Source: Ophiocordyceps camponoti-saundersi (nom. inval.)
Lineage: Eukaryota; Ascomycota; Sordariomycetes; Hypocreales; Ophiocordycipitaceae
Reading direction: 5' to 3'
Assembly: GCA_003339415.1 (NCBI GenBank)
Contig: PDHQ01000071.1
Span: forward strand, 1 to 64,000
DNA length: 64,000 nt
The notes under the pieces were generated by a model. The model searched no databases and had not been told where the DNA came from. It saw nothing but the letters and a program-made list of their open reading frames with translations. Every line of letters begins with the position of its first letter. The first letter of the stretch is position 1. Position numbers and translations under genes: made by a program. Below, one piece after another: positions 45,301 to 56,556 of this stretch.

Positions 45301-46869
45301 CGGCGCGATACTCAGAAGCGTGTCCTGCACTCTAAACATCATCTCGCCGGGCCTGGTCGTCCCATTGGTCAGTTGCAACGACTTGGTAGGCTCGGCGTCG
45401 CTCCCATAAAGGTCGTCGTCTTCCTCGTCGTCCAGTTCCAGGTCTTCGACATCCAGGCCGAGATCGGGGTCGAGAAGGCGGGATTTTCTCCGCTTCTCTT
45501 GACTCTGTTTCCTCAGCCAGCCCAGCACAATCGAATCGCTCGTCTCGCTCCCCAGGAAAAGCGAGTTTTTGTCCAGCCTCGCGACACACGAGATTCGACT
45601 CTTGATCAGGGAGCCGCCGTTCTCGGGAGGCACCAATCGGGCGCTCATTCCCGATACGGTGCGTCCGTCAATCTTGAAACTGATGATGGCCAGCCGGCCG
45701 TCGTTGAGGACGAGAAGCAGATCACCGCCATCGGTAGCGACCTGCTCGATGGCACAGCCTTCTAGGCGCCAGCCCAAACTCGACTGGTCGGCGAGGCTGA
45801 AGGAAGTCAACTGTTTGGCCATGTCGTTGACCGCCAACCCGTTCGGCTTTCCCGACTGGTCGATGTGAATGAGCTCATTGTTGCCGACTAGAAGGGCGCC
45901 GCCGATGGGTGCGGGCATGGCCATGACCCGGAAGAGATCCTGCGGCAAGCCGGTGACGGAGAGTATAGTGGTGGATGCTCTTTGCTTCAGATCGAGCGTA
46001 AAGACCTTGTATGATAGGTGGTCTTTGAGGCCGAGAGCCAGGGACGGAGCGTGGGTAGAGGAAATAATACCAAAGGTAGGCTCGCGATACTCGTGCAAAA
46101 AGGCCAGATGAACGGGATGCAGCAGGCTGGGGTCAATGAGCGGGAGGCGGAGGACAAAAGATGGCGTATAAGGGGAATCGGGCTTGTCGGTTTCGGACTG
46201 TTTAGGCGGCTGAGGCCCGTCCACGTCCTCGTTCCAGTCGTCCATCTCCAGGTCTTCCTCGAGTTGGGTGAAGGGGAGAATGGCGAGGTTCCTGGAGCCA
46301 AACTTGAGGGCGGCACATCTGCTCTGGGGGTCGGCGGCAATGTAATTGACGTAATCGCAAAAGGGCAGTTCCCAGGGAGCGCCCATCAAGTCGTCCTTTT
46401 CGTAATAGTGTAACGAGGTGGTGAGGAGCGAGCAAGTGCGAGGGTCCCATTCGTTGAGGCTCAGCTTGGCAGCTTTAAAGGCTAGTAGCAGGACGTGGCC
46501 GCCGGATGAGCTCTTCCCGGCCTTGATGCTAGCGAGCCCGATGACGGTGCCAGCCAGGGGAATTTCGGCGACGAGAACGAGCTTGTTGTGAGGAGACGGG
46601 TCGGCGCGGAGGAGCAGGGCATCAGCTCCGAGAAAGGACGACTCGAGGCCATCGTCGTCGTGGGCGCGGTGGTCGAACTTGGCATCGGGTCGGGGCGGGT
46701 CGTCGCGTTGAGCGTGAGGGTCGAGATCCGCCGCAATGGCCTTTGTTGTGAAGATTTGAAGCAAAGATCCCTTGGCGACGACGAGGTTCCTGGCCGTGGC
46801 TGAGGTAAACGGTAGAGTCAGGGCGTGAGTGACGGCGGAGGGGCCCGCGAGCTCTGTGTAAGCTTGCAT
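42366..46869 (-). CDS. CFT1: CFT1, CPSF160 subunit of the mRNA 3'-end cleavage and polyadenylation factor
   Basis: Large beta-propeller scaffold of the cleavage and polyadenylation factor, in the nucleus. Five exons on the minus strand: 46869-44814, 44757-44456, 44405-44232, 44176-42928 and 42853-42366, for 1422 aa. Introns are 56, 50, 55 and 74 bp with GT donors and AG acceptors. Each splice restores family sequence: SEVRCYDG to DLGLAQILPML; SSTGALH to IYALPDLAKPV; HSPYLI to VRHSSDDITLYEPV; LLEFNPE to HPKSLQGHLLLHRTTF. The N-terminus is MQAYTELAGPSAVTHALTLPF and the chain ends in the conserved LEALLGWGGFAYL. MMS1/CPSF-A-type propeller segments occur throughout. The length is normal. Confidence 0.94.
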
Positions 46870-47515
46870 GTCGGCAAGACCATGGCGGCTCCGAGCTTAG
46901 ACGAGGGTTTGTCTGAGGAGCTTCTCGGCTTGAGTGAAGCTGTTTTTTCTTTTCTTCTTGGGCGTCCCCCCAAGCGGTCGCCGGTAAGCCGCCGTTGGTG
47001 GACGTTTAGCGGATCAACCCGCTGCCGGTAGCCGGGGCCATGTCCCCACACACTCTGAGAGGGCTGGCTGACCTGCCAGGGCTGACCTGCCATGGCTGGC
47101 GCGGTGATGGCGCGGTGATGGCGTCGGTCGTCCACTAAACGCGCTGAACATATAGCGGCCATCAGCGGGCCCGGAAACCAACATCACCCAACAAGAGAAG
47201 ACTGCTACATATAGACAGGTCTTACCAACGGTAATAACTATAAGCATCGTCTCATCGCGATGCCAAGCTGTGGAGCGAGCAGCTGTTTGCCAATCGCAAG
47301 CTGTCTTTCTTGAATGCATCCGTCACTACATCGTCATCGACCGCTGCAACAGGTGCGTCATCATGCTGGCCAGCGCTGTCTTGCTGCTGAAATGGCCTGA
47401 AACAAAACAGGTCCTTTCTCTCGCCGCCCCTCCCCTCCCTCTCCGCAATCACCTTCGCCTCAGCTTTCGTCTCCCATCATCGCCTTGAAATATCTCTTCA
47501 GCCCTCCACTCCACA
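46870..47515. other. divergent promoter region of CFT1 and the LMBR1-family gene
   Basis: Contains tandem CAGGGCTGACCTGCCATGG-like and GCGCGGTGATGG direct repeats near 47070-47120. No gene. Confidence 0.5.
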
Positions 47516-49270
47516 ATGGCCGACGCAGGCCTCGTGCACACGAGCCTCATCTGGGTCGCCTATGCCGTCGCCGTCGGATGCTGCCTCTTGGCGGCCATCA
47601 TCACCACCTTCACCTGGCAGACGCCTCGCGAGCGCTCCGCCGTCGTCAGCGTCGTCGCCATCGTCTCGCTGACGTCTCTTCTCGCGACCGTGCTCCTCCT
47701 GCCCGTCGACATCGCCCTCGTGTCTGCCACGGCATCGCCCTCGCTCGGCGCCAAGAAGGACTGGGCCACACCCGAACGCGTCCACAGCATTCTGCAATCG
47801 CTCAAGATCGTCTACTATTCGCTTTACAGCCTCGACGCCCTACTCTGCCTCATCGTCATCCCATTCGCATACTTTTGGTACGAAGAATACGATGAGATCG
47901 AGTTCGAGGAGGAGGGCCGCACTTGGATCAGCCGGCTCTGTGCCGCTGCTAAGTACACGCTGTTCTTCGTCGCCCTCGTCGTCGCCCTCTTCTTACTTGG
48001 CTTCTTTGTGCCCCCCGCCGGAGACTCGCGCGAGGCCCACTGGGACCTCGATTACTTCAAGCGCTTGGTGGCGCAGAACAACGGCGAAAAGGCGTTGACG
48101 TTTACCCTCGGTCTGCTCATGACGCTCGGTACCTTGCTGTACGTCGTCTACACCGGTGCCGGCCTCGCCCTCATGCCCGTGTCCCTCATCAAGTCGGCGC
48201 CCGCCATTTCAGCGCCTCAGCTGTCGGCTACGACGGCCTCGCAGCTTGAGCAGAACCGCGCGCGCCAGCGGCAGATCGAGATGCGCAACGCCGGCCGCCA
48301 AGAAGGGGACATGCCGCGCAAGGAGAGGCGTGAGCTCGAGGCTCTCGTGCGCGAAGAGCAGACGCTGGTCCGGCGTGCGCGTCTGGCTGCCGAGGCCCAA
48401 GGCGAGGGCCGCAGCCGGGTCTATCAGGCCTGGCTCAGGCTTTGCGCTCTCTTTCGACCTGTCAAGATGCTGGGCGGCATCCTTCTCCTGCTCCTCTCGC
48501 TTCTCCTCTGGGTATCCATCTTCGTCAGCGGCGTCGACAAGGCTGTCAACTCGATCTGCAAGCGGCGATGCGGCTACATCCTCGGTCACACGCACGTCTT
48601 CCAGCCCATCAACTGGATCATGGTCCAGTCAGCACGCGTTTTCCCCGTCGACTATGTGCTGATGGCCCTGCTGGTGCTGTTCCTGTTCAGCTGCTCCGTG
48701 TCGGGCATCGCCGCCGTCGGCATCCGCTTCCTCTGGATCCGCGTCTTCCAGATGCGACGCGGTCGGACGGCACCGCAGGCCCTGCTCATGGCCACAGTCA
48801 TGATGGCGCTGACCATCTTGGCCATCAACTACGCTGTTGCTATGCTCGTTGCGCCGCAGTATGCCACGTACGGCACCCAGACGTTCTGCATGAACGAGCC
48901 CGACCGCGCCGGAGAGCAGCCCGTCTGCAGTCCCGGCTCGGACCAGATCCGGCCCTGCTCCGAAGTACTGCACGAGCACCATGCCCGCCATGTCTGCACG
49001 CCGTCCGTCATGTCCACGTTTGTCAATCGAATCAATATCACCTGGCCCGTTTTCGGCGACATCAGCTTCTGGGCGCAATTTGGCATGCTTGCCGTCTTTC
49101 TCGTCGTCTTCGTCACTGCCCTTTTCCGCGCCCCGAGAACCAATGTTGCCGAACTTGACGAGGATGCCGAGGCGGATGAGGAAGAGAGCCTGCTGGCGAC
49201 GACGGGGAGGCGTTTCGGCGCGACGTGGGAGGATGTACGAGGCAGGACGAGCGGAGGAGAGGCGTCTTGA
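47516..49270 (+). CDS. LMBR1-domain membrane protein, probable lysosomal/vacuolar cobalamin transporter family
   Basis: Single exon, 584 aa. The start is [20 protein letters not shown], entering the first membrane segment directly. About nine hydrophobic segments are visible, among them [47 protein letters not shown], a central pair around residues 195-225, and several after residue 310. A charged cytosolic loop ([16 protein letters not shown]...[14 protein letters not shown]) separates the two halves. This layout, with PVDIALV and the [11 protein letters not shown] motif, matches the LMBD1 (LMBRD1) group, which is linked to cobalamin export from lysosomes in animals. Whether fungi use it for cobalamin is doubtful. 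The C-terminal tail is acidic. Confidence 0.87.
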   Translation: MADAGLVHTSLIWVAYAVAVGCCLLAAIITTFTWQTPRERSAVVSVVAIVSLTSLLATVLLLPVDIALVSATASPSLGAKKDWATPERVHSILQSLKIVYYSLYSLDALLCLIVIPFAYFWYEEYDEIEFEEEGRTWISRLCAAAKYTLFFVALVVALFLLGFFVPPAGDSREAHWDLDYFKRLVAQNNGEKALTFTLGLLMTLGTLLYVVYTGAGLALMPVSLIKSAPAISAPQLSATTASQLEQNRARQRQIEMRNAGRQEGDMPRKERRELEALVREEQTLVRRARLAAEAQGEGRSRVYQAWLRLCALFRPVKMLGGILLLLLSLLLWVSIFVSGVDKAVNSICKRRCGYILGHTHVFQPINWIMVQSARVFPVDYVLMALLVLFLFSCSVSGIAAVGIRFLWIRVFQMRRGRTAPQALLMATVMMALTILAINYAVAMLVAPQYATYGTQTFCMNEPDRAGEQPVCSPGSDQIRPCSEVLHEHHARHVCTPSVMSTFVNRINITWPVFGDISFWAQFGMLAVFLVVFVTALFRAPRTNVAELDEDAEADEEESLLATTGRRFGATWEDVRGRTSGGEAS

Positions 49271-49566
49271 CGGCGGAAAAGGGGTGTGCAATTCCGAGCC
49301 TCTGTTGAGTTGTGTTTCCGAGTCTTGACGGGCCCTGATCCCTGCGATGGAGGGAGCGGGATTGTTCGAAACGGCGCGCGTCAGGGATCTATGCGTTTCG
49401 ATTGCTCGTCTCAACCAAGTTCGTGTGTGCTTCGATCCCTTCGTCTACACGTTGTCCCGTCTCACAACGCCATGCGACCTGGGAACAAGGAATATACATG
49501 TACGAAGCGTTGTTTTTATTCCTTCTATACCGTTTCTTTTTCTAGCAGACGTTTCGTGACGATCCT

Positions 49567-50475
49567 TTACGATGCACCGACAGCTACCTTCTTCTCCCCT
49601 GAGCCCCGTGTGAACTGTACGGCGGTGTGAGAGCGATCGTCAAAGGCGGCGTACGGCCCGCGATGCATCTCGCGCCAGCAGCGAGAGCAGTAAGGGTCGT
49701 TGTCGCAGCCCAGACAGCGCAGGGTCGCGTCTTCGAGACAGACGGTGCACCAAAAGTCGACGTCGTCGTCGGTGTAGCCGTAGCGGCTGCGGAGGCGGTC
49801 TCCAACGGCGGAGGAGGGCTGTGCGGACGGCACCGAAGGTAGCGTCCAGGGGGAGGAGGAGGAGTCGCGCAGGGCTGCGAGACGAGAGGCCATGTCGTCG
49901 GCGGAGGGGGCCGGAGCGGATGGGAGGGGGGCTAGACTTGGTGGGAGAGACGGGAGGGAGGACTCGAGATGGGGAGGGTCTGGGTCGGGTGGTGAAGAGG
50001 GTTTGGTCTTGACTCGTGGCGATGGTGTCGATTGTTGCCCTAGTCCTTGCTGATTTTCATCTTGCGATTGGGTAGGGGGTTCGACGGATAGCTCCCTTAG
50101 CAGGGCTTGAACTCGTTCGTCGTCGTCGTCATTGCCGTCGTCGTCGTCGTCGTCGTCGTCATGCCCAAGCAGGAGCTCGAGCGTATCGTCATCAGTCCGA
50201 AGCACAGCGTCTGCCTCTTCGTCGTCGCCGTCGTCACCACCATCACCAGTCTCTACCGACGGCTTCCGTACGACATTGGAAGAATCCTTGGCCGCGTCTT
50301 GGAGCCGCAACTGCTTGAGACGAGCTGCTAGCGTGTCTTCGCGCGACGGTGTCTCGGCTCTGTCTGCTGCCACTCTCTGTTCCCTGGCAGTTGTCGGTAC
50401 CGCCAACGGCGCCGTCTTGGTCCCTCGCAGCGCCTGTAGGCGGTCTAAGAGCGACCTGTCGATATCGTCGGCCAT
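49567..50475 (-). CDS. ZFYVE19/ANCHR-like zinc-finger protein
   Basis: 302 aa, no intron. The N-terminus (DRSLLDRLQALRGTK and LAARLKQLRLQD) carries short helical motifs like the MIM sequences that bind ESCRT-III in abscission/NoCut checkpoint regulators. The middle is acidic and low-complexity (a run of Asp near residue 115). The C-terminus has a B-box-like zinc site: FWCTVCLEDATLRCLGCDNDPYCSRCWREMH, ending with HTAVQF. Fungal homologues lack the FYVE domain of the animal protein. A role in delaying cytokinesis is inferred from the family only. Confidence 0.75.
   Translation of the reverse strand: MADDIDRSLLDRLQALRGTKTAPLAVPTTAREQRVAADRAETPSREDTLAARLKQLRLQDAAKDSSNVVRKPSVETGDGGDDGDDEEADAVLRTDDDTLELLLGHDDDDDDDDGNDDDDERVQALLRELSVEPPTQSQDENQQGLGQQSTPSPRVKTKPSSPPDPDPPHLESSLPSLPPSLAPLPSAPAPSADDMASRLAALRDSSSSPWTLPSVPSAQPSSAVGDRLRSRYGYTDDDVDFWCTVCLEDATLRCLGCDNDPYCSRCWREMHRGPYAAFDDRSHTAVQFTRGSGEKKVAVGAS
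50107..50165. repeat. (GTC)n microsatellite encoding poly-Asp
   Basis: Nearly pure GTC/CGT triplets within the ZFYVE19-like gene, encoding its Asp run on the minus strand. Confidence 0.8.
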
Positions 50476-51363
50476 GCGAATTGTTCAGGACGCGTGTCGG
50501 TTTTATCTTGTCCCGTAGAATGGATGAGGGGTAGGAGGAATGACGTCACGGGCTATTCTTCCATCTTCCATTCTAGGTACCATGGCTCTCTATACGATTT
50601 GCTGCGCACGCACCCGGTTGGTCTGCATAGCGGCATAGTCGCACACAGAAAGGTAGGCAGCATGATAGGGAACTGTGCTTCAACTCTTGTTACAAGTTTA
50701 GACTCTTCATACCTGCCTAGGTACTCCTACTCCTAGGTGCAGAGGTAGGATAAGCAGGCAGGGTCTAGAACGCCTTGACAGGGAGGCTTCTGCACTGCAC
50801 GTCCGACCTCTGGCGTCTGTCATTGCGTTATCCTTGTCCTAGGTGAGGCCTATTTACATAGTACATGTGTGCTAGTAGAAGCCGCAGAGGAATATGTATG
50901 TATGCGTTGTCAGACTAGTTGAGTCCCGGGATGCTTCACATCAGACTTACCACAACAACTCGATCTGTAAGAAGATTCCCTGCCATGTGAGTCTTGGAAC
51001 AGAACAGTTGTCAAATCCAGTGGACTGATGTCAGGTAGAGAACGCGGGTTACAAATCATCTACATGTTGAGCTCTTCTTTAAACTCGCACCGTTACATAT
51101 TACACGTCTGAGCCGGGAAGTCTTCCGGAAGGGAATAGTGATTTCAGGGGCACCTTGAAATGGCGGCTGCATCCATCAATCCAACCTTTAAAGATCCTGG
51201 TCTGCCCTTGTGTCCATGTAAGTCGTTAAACTCACCGCCCTTTCCTCTGATCTCTCTGCATATATATCGTCTTCTCTGATTCTATAACGTGTCTTATATC
51301 TTGATTCAGTGGTAGTCCTTGACGGATTCCAGTTTACCGATTTCTCTCTCATCATTATTCAAC
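50476..51363. other. intergenic between divergent genes, 0.9 kb
   Basis: Contains GTAGGTAGG-like short motifs near 50700-50760 and a pyrimidine-rich stretch just before 51364. No coding frame seen. Confidence 0.5.
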
Positions 51364-52041
51364 ATGGCTTCTCCGCGTGCTGATTGGGAAGGGCGCATCT
51401 CAGAGCTCATCAACGAGTCAAAGAAGCACGAGACGACGTATTCTGAAAACATTGGAGGCTACACTGTCCACATCCACCCAACCGTCTACTCTCCCAAGTA
51501 CTTCCCCGAGACACTCTGGTACGGCGAGAACCTGCCTCCCATCGTTCGGGGCCGGTCGTTCCTCGAGGTCGGCATCGGATCCGGCCTCATCTCGCTCTGC
51601 GTTGCGGCTTCGGGCTCGACGGTGACGGGCGTCGACATCAACCCGCACGCCGTCGAGGTGGCTCGCAAGAACTTCGAGTCCAACGGCCACAAGGGCACGT
51701 TCCTCGTCAGTGACGTCTTCGAAAACGTCTCGGGTAAGTTTGACTTCATCTTCTGGAACCACCCGTGGCAGGTGGACTCGTCTGTGCCCAAGGAGCTCAA
51801 GTCGGAGAAGACCTTCGACCAGGGCTATCGGCTGTTGAAGCGATTCATCTCCCAGGCCAAGGATCACCTCGAGCCTGATGGATCTGTCCTGTTGGGTACG
51901 AGTGCCTATGCCGACTTGAAGGCCATGGAGGCCATCTATACCGCCAATGGCTTCTCTCATAATATTATCAAGGAGGGAACTCGCTCCATTGGCAAGGGCA
52001 TCACGGAGGAATACTACATCATTGAATTGAGGCGCGAATAG
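51364..52041 (+). CDS. class I SAM-dependent methyltransferase
   Basis: 225 aa, single exon, ATG at 51364 (MASPRADWEGRISEL). Rossmann-fold motif I is FLEVGIGSGLISLCVA and motif II is GVDINPHAVEVARKN. Motif IV reads FWNHPWQV in the place where HemK/PrmC and other amide- or base-methylating enzymes have NPPY. A short N-terminal cap (GGYTVHIHPTVYSPKYFPET) resembles the 'methyltransferase small' group. The substrate cannot be read from the sequence. A GA-rich repeat follows the stop at 52080. Confidence 0.8.
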   Translation: MASPRADWEGRISELINESKKHETTYSENIGGYTVHIHPTVYSPKYFPETLWYGENLPPIVRGRSFLEVGIGSGLISLCVAASGSTVTGVDINPHAVEVARKNFESNGHKGTFLVSDVFENVSGKFDFIFWNHPWQVDSSVPKELKSEKTFDQGYRLLKRFISQAKDHLEPDGSVLLGTSAYADLKAMEAIYTANGFSHNIIKEGTRSIGKGITEEYYIIELRRE

Positions 52042-52077
52042 CTGTGTTAATGCAGCGTTTGAAAACAAAATAGAAGA

Positions 52078-52098
52078 TAGAGAGAGAGAGAGAGAGAG
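52078..52098. repeat. (GA)n microsatellite
   Basis: About ten GA units in the 3' flank of the methyltransferase gene. Confidence 0.85.
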
Positions 52099-52250
52099 GG
52101 GTCTTTAGATATGAACTTTGATAGTTCCATTCATGAAGAAGAAATTGGATGAAGCTTGATCCTTCGGCCACTGTCCGCTTGACGGGGGGCAATATCGATG
52201 CAACTCGTGTCAATGTCCCGTCCAAATTACCACCGTCACCAGTCCCGGTG

Positions 52251-52586
52251 CTACACCTTGCATACTAGAATCTTATAATTCGAGAAACAATGCGCGCCAT
52301 AGTCGTTGCAGCACTCTTCCCCCGGATGAATGGTGTCGTTGAGCGGCAACGAACAGAGATTAGTGATGGACTCGTACTTTGTCCAGGAGACGATTTGCAG
52401 CAAAGACTTGTTGTTCTCGGGGTCGGCAATGATCTCGTTGAGGCCGACGGACGGCGACATGTGGGCACAGGTAGGCGCGCTGCCGATCCACCGGCAGGCA
52501 TCGCCTTTTCGAACACAGGCCCCAAGGACGTTGGCTGGGAGGCTGACGAGAGCCGTGGCGATGCTGACTGTATGAGAGGGTCTCAT
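52251..52586 (-). CDS. small secreted cysteine-rich protein
   Basis: 111 aa. A signal peptide is clear (MRPSHTVSIATALVSLPANVLG, cleavage probably after VLG or LGA). The mature chain of about 89 residues has eight cysteines: ACVRKGDAC, APTC, NLC, EECC, HC and a final VCKV. A single adjacent CC pair and this spacing recall small secreted fungal proteins and candidate effectors, but I cannot place a family. No intron is needed. Confidence 0.65.
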   Translation of the reverse strand: MRPSHTVSIATALVSLPANVLGACVRKGDACRWIGSAPTCAHMSPSVGLNEIIADPENNKSLLQIVSWTKYESITNLCSLPLNDTIHPGEECCNDYGAHCFSNYKILVCKV

Positions 52587-53220
52587 TTTGTATTCTGACA
52601 GAAATGTAGAGAAAGACAGAGAGAGAGAGTGTGTGTTTAATGGGAAGAGATGTGGGTGAACAAGGGTGATGTTGATTTATACACAATCATACGGCTCAAT
52701 GCTAGACGACTGACACGTCGTATAATTCACACAGGCTCAAGTAAAGACATTCCCGAGACTGTACCTCGTGTCCCATACTTTCCCAGATAAGTTGAGGCTC
52801 AGGAGATACGAGAATTCGAAGACATTTCTTCGTGGGATAGAATATAACGTCCCACGCCGATGGCGAGACGGAGAGGATGCCCGAGTTCAGTGGTCCATCG
52901 AGACGTCGATTGCCTTCTAATATCGGTTCGATACCAATCACATGTCACATAGTATTGAGCAGCCAGGAATATTTCATGTTGCACGTGGCATCGAGCCCGA
53001 GAGTAATGGAAGGGTGCCACGTGACATGTCGAAAGCTATGCCACGCTACCCCGCTACTGCGCTAACCCGTATTGTATGAGGTACGGATAGGTAGATATGC
53101 ACATATACGGCACGTTACATCATACGTCATCACTTCTTGTTCTCCCTTCCCTCTCAGAACCATCAACGACAGACGACTTGATTCATCACCATCGTGAATT
53201 CCGAGTCGCCTTTCGCCACG
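52587..53220. other. intergenic, 0.6 kb
   Basis: Contains CACGTG boxes near 52982 and 53019 and a GAGAGAGTGTGTGT tract near 52620. No gene recognised. Confidence 0.5.
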
Positions 53221-55008
53221 TCAGTGCCAATCGATGCACTCGCCACCGCACATACATCCGCGACTGAGATCCACCGGCGCACTCCCACCCGTCGTCACGC
53301 GCCGACGAAACAGCGCGGCCCGACGTCGCATCGCGCCACACATGGCTCGAGCCACCGCAGCGTACGCGTCCTGCAGCTTCCTGTGGGCGTCGGCGGCGTC
53401 GACGCCCGAGGCCAGTGCCATGACCGCCTCGGCGTAGATGCGCTCGCGGTTTTCATGCTCCTCGAGATGCTTGTCGTCGCTCTTGTTAGACCGAGGTGGA
53501 AGTCCGGTCTGGCGTGATCGGAGAGCATCACGCAGGCGCGTGAGAGCGTCGGCATCCACGCGCGACAGACGACGGTCGCCGCTCACCCGCGTGAGAACAG
53601 TCATGGCCTCGCATTCGTATTCTGCGCATGCGCATAGCCGTCCGCCCGTGCGCTCAAAGGTGGCGCATCCGCTACCGGCCACCAGACCGACCTCGATGGC
53701 GCCCCGCGTGTCGCGCAGGACGACGGCCTCGAGCGCGTCGCAGACTACGTCCAGACAGGCGGCAACGCCCTCCCAGCCGCTGTGCGCGCCCACGGCCAGC
53801 AGGCTGTTGTCGGCGCAGCCTCGGCGCGTGTCGCTGCACAGGTCACCGGCGTCGTGGCTCAGGACGGCGCCGACGTAGGCGCTTCGCGACACCTTTTCTT
53901 CCCAGTCGGCTTCGCTCCCTAGCTCATAATGCATGACGACGTCCCAGTGGGCGGCAAAGACCCAGCTTCGCAGCTCCAGCCCGCGCACCAGGCCAAGCGT
54001 CGAAAGGCATCCGCCGTGCCAGTCCATGATGCTCGGCCAGCGGCGAAGCAGTTCATCGACCGCGATCGCCCACCGGCCCAGACTCGCGTGCCGCGCCAAG
54101 TCGGCGGCGAAGGCGGTGAAGTCGTCGTCGCGCAAACGGCCGTGGTCCAGCGCGGTCAGATAGGTCCCCAGCAGCAGAACCTCGAGCCCGTCGGTGAGGG
54201 TGACGACATGGTTGTTGATGAAGAGGTAGTGCAGCAGCACCGTCTCCATCGACCCTCGCGCCCCCTTGATGACCTCGCGACTGACCTTGCCGCTCGCCTT
54301 GGCAATCTGTCTCCGTCCCGGGCCGGCCAGCCACAAGGCGTCGGCCATGATTTGCGGCGTCGCGCCCGTCCAGGTGCTTCGCTCGTAGGCGAACTCCAAC
54401 TGCTCGCCCGTCGCGGCCGGAAGAAGACGACGGTCAGCGGTCGGCAGCTTGCCGACGGCGACCTCGGACGATAGCGAGAGCGTCTGCGCCGACGATTTGA
54501 GTTTCTGGTTGTCGCAGGAGCACCAGTCCGTCATCTCTCCTCCGTCGTCTTCTGCCCGTCGCTGTCTACTCAAATAGGGGGCGTCCGACCGGGGTCCCGT
54601 CCCGGCTTCTCGGAGCTCCTTCGCCGCGCCTCGGAGACCCCAGGCGGCCCAGCCGTGCTTGAAGGCGTACAGCGTCAAGACGTCGCACATGCCTGCCCTA
54701 CGCGCCTTATCGTCACACCCGGGTGCCCGCTCTGTCGTACCCCGATGCACAACCCTACCTTTCCCATTGAGCCACCGCACGACGATTGTGTTGTCACGTC
54801 GAGTGAGTTCCTCCCGAAGCCTTACGAGGAACTCGCTAGAGAGGGTCCGCGGTATGCCTGACTTGCAGGCAACGCAGAGCTGGACGCCTTGCTCGCCGTG
54901 AACGCTCATCTTGCATACCTGGCAGAGTCTGATTTCGCGGTCGGAGTGCCTGGTTTGATCGGACCGTGAAAGTCGTCTACGTCTGTTGCTGTGCTTGGTT
55001 TGCCTCAT
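53221..55008 (-). CDS. unrecognised 595-aa protein with N-terminal Cys pairs
   Basis: Single open frame from ATG at 55008 with codon use like its neighbours. The N-terminus is basic (MRQTKHSNRRRRLSR), followed by CQVCKMSVHGEQGVQLCVAC, which resembles a zinc ribbon (two CxxC about 14 apart). A globular-looking middle includes GWAAWGLRGAAKELREAG and WLAGPGRRQIAKASGKVS. The C-terminal half is helical with scattered Cys and ends MCGGECIDWH. I recognise no family and would not assign a role. The last 100 residues (LRSRQTGLPPRSNKSDDKHLEEH onward) look like a helical bundle. Confidence 0.6.
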   Translation of the reverse strand: MRQTKHSNRRRRLSRSDQTRHSDREIRLCQVCKMSVHGEQGVQLCVACKSGIPRTLSSEFLVRLREELTRRDNTIVVRWLNGKGRVVHRGTTERAPGCDDKARRAGMCDVLTLYAFKHGWAAWGLRGAAKELREAGTGPRSDAPYLSRQRRAEDDGGEMTDWCSCDNQKLKSSAQTLSLSSEVAVGKLPTADRRLLPAATGEQLEFAYERSTWTGATPQIMADALWLAGPGRRQIAKASGKVSREVIKGARGSMETVLLHYLFINNHVVTLTDGLEVLLLGTYLTALDHGRLRDDDFTAFAADLARHASLGRWAIAVDELLRRWPSIMDWHGGCLSTLGLVRGLELRSWVFAAHWDVVMHYELGSEADWEEKVSRSAYVGAVLSHDAGDLCSDTRRGCADNSLLAVGAHSGWEGVAACLDVVCDALEAVVLRDTRGAIEVGLVAGSGCATFERTGGRLCACAEYECEAMTVLTRVSGDRRLSRVDADALTRLRDALRSRQTGLPPRSNKSDDKHLEEHENRERIYAEAVMALASGVDAADAHRKLQDAYAAVARAMCGAMRRRAALFRRRVTTGGSAPVDLSRGCMCGGECIDWH

Positions 55009-56340
55009 GATGAGTTCTCGCTTGTTTGATGCTTTCTGTATGTATGTATGGATGCACTTGGTGTTGTTCCTGTGAGTGAGGTGTTGTTGTTGCTTTGGTG
55101 TGATGAGCTTATAGAAGAGATGTGTTGAAAGAAAGTGATTGGGGAGAAAGGAATCGAGAGAGTTTACTCAAGAGGATCGATCTCGACTGTCTGAACTTAC
55201 TGGTGAATCAAAGGGAGAAGGAGGATGAAGGTTTCTGAGTCTGTGATACGGTGCTACCAGTCCAGCCACCCCAGATGGAGGCGGACCATCAACACCCATA
55301 TATATACATATAATCCGTACATACATATATATATGTATAGTTCCAGGCAGACGTCTAGAGAAAGGAAGTTTTCGTTGATGAACAGTAGCTTACATAGATC
55401 TCTTGACACACATACATATGTATATACATACATACTACTCATACATACAGCCTACGGATACAGATGATACCAACCCACCACACGCCTCTCCTATGTATGT
55501 ATGTTCTACGCGTCACTCCCGTGCATCACAGAGTTAGTTGCTCGATGAATACGTCCATGTACGGATATACGGACTGTAAGCCCATGCAAGCCAACATCAC
55601 TATCCCCATACATACATGCCTACATACACATATTTCCCTCGACAGCTTCGACTTGCAGCCCGACAAAGAGTCCCCCGGCCTCGTATACACACAAGGAACG
55701 GGATTCAGGCGTGTGGGGGGGGGTTTCTTATTCTCTCCTACGGCCTTGGCTTTTCCCGGCGACCGGGTTTTCAACCAAACAGCCCCCCTTGCCACACCCC
55801 CCCCCAGGTCCCCGGTTCACGCCAACACGTGGCCATCATCTATTGAGCCGATTGACGAAACGGACAAAGGATCTCTCTTCCCTCGTTTTTCTCAGCTTCT
55901 GCTTTCTTGCGGGGTATTTTCCCTTTCTTCTCTGTCATCCATGTACATCTTGCTCTGCCGAGAAGGGGGGAAGCCACGAGCAAATGCCAGGCATACATAT
56001 ATCCGTACACGAGTATTTCGTATATTTCCCCCTGTGGCGTCGCTTTTCATCGTCCTCTTTCCTCTTCTCTGTACGACAGAGAAGCCCATGTAAGCACTAA
56101 GCTGCTCATACAATCAAAAGAGGCTCTCGGTGTGGAAAATGACAGGCCGCGGACGAGAGCGGTCTGCACAGGATAATCTATAAGTGGCTGGCCGCCTCTC
56201 CTGCGGGCATCGTAGACCGTAGAATCAACCCTCATTTATTGATTCCTCTCTGAGAATCAACGCCACGCCGATACTTGACGGCGCCGATCAAGCATGCGTT
56301 CGTGACCGACAATACGGAGTAGGCTTCCCCAGTTTTCAGA
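55009..56340. other. 1.3-kb intergenic region with CATA repeats
   Basis: Pieces of (TACA)n/(TATA)n lie at about 55300-55330, 55405-55450, 55490-55505 and 55610. No reliable coding frame. It ends at the damaged poly-C junction. Confidence 0.55.
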
Positions 56341-56343
56341 CGG

Positions 56344-56345
<2 letters not shown>

Positions 56346-56393
<48 letters not shown>

Positions 56394-56556
56394 CCCCCCC
56401 TCCCCCCCCCCGCCCGGCCCGCCCGCCGCGCCCCCCCCCAGGCCGTGNNNNNNNNNNCCTTTCTTTGCCGGCGCCCTTCAGGCTTTCGTTTTTGCCCCAC
56501 AATTCGGGGTAGCCTCCCCCCGTTTCCCGACGGACCCCCCCCCCCCCCCCCCCCCG
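56346..56556. other. assembly gap: poly-C runs, 10 N and an error-rich repeat of flanking sequence
   Basis: More than 50 C in near-continuous runs, 10 N at 56448-56457, then C-shifted sequence and another poly-C run. Sequence right of the N (56458-56545) resembles 56263-56345 with many C/T-biased errors, so it looks like a low-quality second reading of the same locus. Any ORF called across it is spurious. Confidence 0.85.
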
